Shown in pieces: positions 27,689 to 28,987 of a stretch of 28,987 bases of DNA; position 1 is the first letter of the stretch; each line of letters starts with the position of its first letter. Origin of the DNA: a virus; the IMG/VR virus record IMGVR_UViG_3300049629_000152, positions 1 through 28,987 of that record. One strand, written 5' to 3'. The notes beneath the pieces were generated by a model. It was not told the origin of the DNA. It ran no database searches and saw nothing but the letters and a program-made list of their open reading frames with translations. Both the position numbers and the translations under genes were made by a program.

Positions 27689-27871
27689 ATGGCAAAAGTA
27701 CAAGTAGAATTACCCGATAACATTTATAGTATCGGTGAAGAAATAGCTTTTAAAAACAAGCTAAAACCATCTAAGGTTAAAGTAAACGATTTACTTATTA
27801 AAATTGCATTAGACTGCATTAAATACCTAGACGATGAAGATTTCCAACAAATAACTGGTTTAAAAAAATAG
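27689..27871 (+). CDS. Small protein, possible ribbon-helix-helix regulator (60 aa)
   Basis: A single beta-strand-like start (KVQVELPDNIYSIGEEIA) followed by two helices (KPSKVKVNDLLIKIALDCIKYL and DDEDFQQITGLKK), the order of a ribbon-helix-helix DNA-binding protein, which dimerises through the strand. It is the first gene of the recombination operon, where a small autoregulator would make sense. The fold assignment is by eye; it could also be an unrelated helical protein. Confidence 0.5.
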   Translation: MAKVQVELPDNIYSIGEEIAFKNKLKPSKVKVNDLLIKIALDCIKYLDDEDFQQITGLKK

Positions 27872-27875
27872 AGAT

Positions 27876-28403
27876 ATGAATATTAAAGATTTACAAAAAC
27901 CGATTCCAATTGAAAATATTGATTTTAGAGTACAGTCAATCAATAAAGGTGGATTTGCTACAATATTAGCTTATAAAGATGCTAGAGTTGATATGCAACG
28001 TTTAGATGATGTTTGTGGTGCATTAGGTTGGAAACGTGAACATACAAGAGATAATGCTAACTGTATTGTTTCTATATGGGATGAAAAGACTAATCAATGG
28101 ATAAGTAAAGAAGATACTGGAACAGAAAGCAATACCGAAAAAGAGAAAGGTCAGGCATCAGATAGTTTTAAACGTGCTTGTTTTAATTGGGGTATTGGTA
28201 GAGAGTTATATGATTACCCATTGATTCAAGTTAAGTTAAATGATAGCGAGTTTGATAAAGCAACTGGAAAACCTACTTTTAACTTTAAACTAAAGGAGTG
28301 GAAATGGTTTACACAATTTACCGAAAGCGGTAAAATATCTTACTTAGGTGTAAAAGATAATAATGGAATAGTTAGATTTCAATACGGAACTTATCAAAAA
28401 TAG
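27876..28403 (+). CDS. Rad52-family single-strand annealing protein
   Basis: 175 residues with the Rad52/Sak-type core: AYKDARVDMQRLDDVCGALGW near 33-52, CIVSIWDEKTNQWISKEDTG, and the signature SDSFKRACFNWGIGRELYDYP near 90-110, the SDAxKRAxxxxGIGRxLY pattern. The protein anneals complementary single strands, supporting phage recombination and concatemer formation. An SSB gene follows two genes downstream, as is usual for annealing-based systems. No exonuclease partner lies in the window. Confidence 0.8.
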   Translation: MNIKDLQKPIPIENIDFRVQSINKGGFATILAYKDARVDMQRLDDVCGALGWKREHTRDNANCIVSIWDEKTNQWISKEDTGTESNTEKEKGQASDSFKRACFNWGIGRELYDYPLIQVKLNDSEFDKATGKPTFNFKLKEWKWFTQFTESGKISYLGVKDNNGIVRFQYGTYQK

Positions 28404-28408
28404 AAATT

Positions 28409-28885
28409 ATGCAAAATAGAGAAGAACAACAGTACATGGAAGAAAACTACAACGGTGTAACTTTAACCACAGATTCAATTAACGTTATTCAAAATCAAAT
28501 TGATTTAGTAATCAGAAACGTAGATTTAGGATTTACAAACTCATTAGAAGCGTTCGCAGTATTTAAAGAACTAGAGAAGCGTTTTAACGAAGCGAAAAAG
28601 CAAATAGATGAATTAGCTTACAACGAATCAGAAAAGTACGATAAAACGTTTAAAATAGGCTCTTATCAATTTACACGTGTTGAGGGTAGAAAACAATTCG
28701 ATTTTAAAAACATTGATGAGTGGAAAGTCGCAAAAGAAAACCTAGTTCAAATTGAGAATAAATATAAATCAGTTTACGAGAATAATAAAAACGGTATTAG
28801 TTCGCTTAATGAACAAACTGGAGAGGTATTACAAACTCCAATAGTAACGTTTAGCAAAAGTAGTTTATCAGTTAAAAATAAATAA
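28409..28885 (+). CDS. Recombination-operon coiled-coil protein (158 aa)
   Basis: Helical front and centre (VIQNQIDLVIRNVDLGFTNS, then ELEKRFNEAKKQIDELAYNE), then a beta-turn segment FKIGSYQFTRVEGRKQFDFKN and a second helix, ending TPIVTFSKSSLSVKNK. It lies between the annealing protein and SSB, so a role in recombination or replication is likely. Gam-like nuclease inhibition is one possibility given position and helicity, but I see no specific match. Confidence 0.6.
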   Translation: MQNREEQQYMEENYNGVTLTTDSINVIQNQIDLVIRNVDLGFTNSLEAFAVFKELEKRFNEAKKQIDELAYNESEKYDKTFKIGSYQFTRVEGRKQFDFKNIDEWKVAKENLVQIENKYKSVYENNKNGISSLNEQTGEVLQTPIVTFSKSSLSVKNK

Positions 28886-28894
28886 TAAATAAGT

Positions 28895-28987
28895 ATGTCA
28901 GTAAACAAAGTAATTTTAAAAGGTAGAATAGGTAAAGATTTAGAATCTATAACTGGTGGTGTTAAATTCTCAGTGGCAACAGATGAG
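28895..28987 (+). CDS. ssb: Single-stranded DNA-binding protein (N-terminal part)
   Basis: 31 codons before the window ends: MSVNKVILKGRIGKDLESI and then GGVKFSVATDE. This is the first OB-fold strand pair of bacterial-type SSB (NKVxLxGRxGxDxE, then xxKFSVATxE). It would coat single-stranded phage DNA and work with the annealing protein upstream. The C-terminal tail is outside the window. Confidence 0.85.
   Translation, partial: MSVNKVILKGRIGKDLESITGGVKFSVATDE

Noticed and set aside
1-28987. CRISPR arrays, rRNA or tRNA genes, insertion sequences, integrase
   Set aside because: Looked for on both strands by eye; no repeat-spacer pattern, cloverleaf, transposase or recombinase was found.

Overview
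This window is one continuous, AT-rich stretch of a tailed double-stranded DNA phage, probably with siphovirus-like morphology, infecting a member of the Bacteroidota and most likely a flavobacterium. Every gene I can support is on the + strand, genes are packed with ATGA-type stop/start overlaps, and no host housekeeping gene is visible. The host assignment rests on promoters of the Bacteroidota form (TTG, about 17-23 bases, TAnnTTTG, for example at 1820 and 26481), on A/T-rich translation starts without Shine-Dalgarno sequences, and on a lipoprotein carrying a Flavobacteriia-type surface-export signal. No integrase or repressor is seen, so lifestyle is undecided. The window opens at the end of one gene and closes inside an SSB gene.

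Layout. (1) 1-5989, nucleic-acid metabolism: a MazG-like protein, an HTH-metallophosphoesterase, a promoter-terminator unit that looks like a small RNA (1853-1945), a DnaD-like replication initiator with 11-bp direct repeats inside its gene, a DnaB/RecA-type helicase, small proteins, a C5-cytosine methyltransferase, a NinG-like recombination protein and a 31-residue zinc-ribbon microprotein. (2) 6002-8131, small genes around a sigma-factor-like protein (6291-6830) and a surface-type lipoprotein. (3) 8156-9614, terminase. (4) 9646-16627, tail assembly: two frame-overlapping chaperones joined by a probable -1 frameshift, tail completion proteins, large tail proteins and a short tape measure. (5) 16632-20313, head: XkdF-like protease, beta-helix protein, Cys-rich protein, scaffold and major capsid protein. 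(6) 20389-25424, probable tail tube, portal, connector and tail fibre/receptor-binding genes. (7) 25424-26398, lysis. (8) 26532-28987, small early-type genes, then a recombination operon (Rad52-like annealing protein, SSB) with its own promoter.

The most interesting observation is a bipartite motif, ACARA-N11-AACGTTTYA, found 5-6 bases upstream of the ATG of four structural-operon genes (9646, 16632, 18737, 21024), with a weaker fifth copy at 23605. The boxes have exactly the same spacing in all copies. Read as (A/T)AC-N16-CGT, it has the geometry of an ECF-sigma promoter, and the window encodes a two-domain sigma-like protein. I infer a phage-encoded sigma switch that starts late transcription almost at the start codon, giving leaderless or nearly leaderless late mRNAs. 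Host-type promoters sit instead in the early-type regions. Terminators after the capsid and tail-tube genes divide the late region into separately controlled units.
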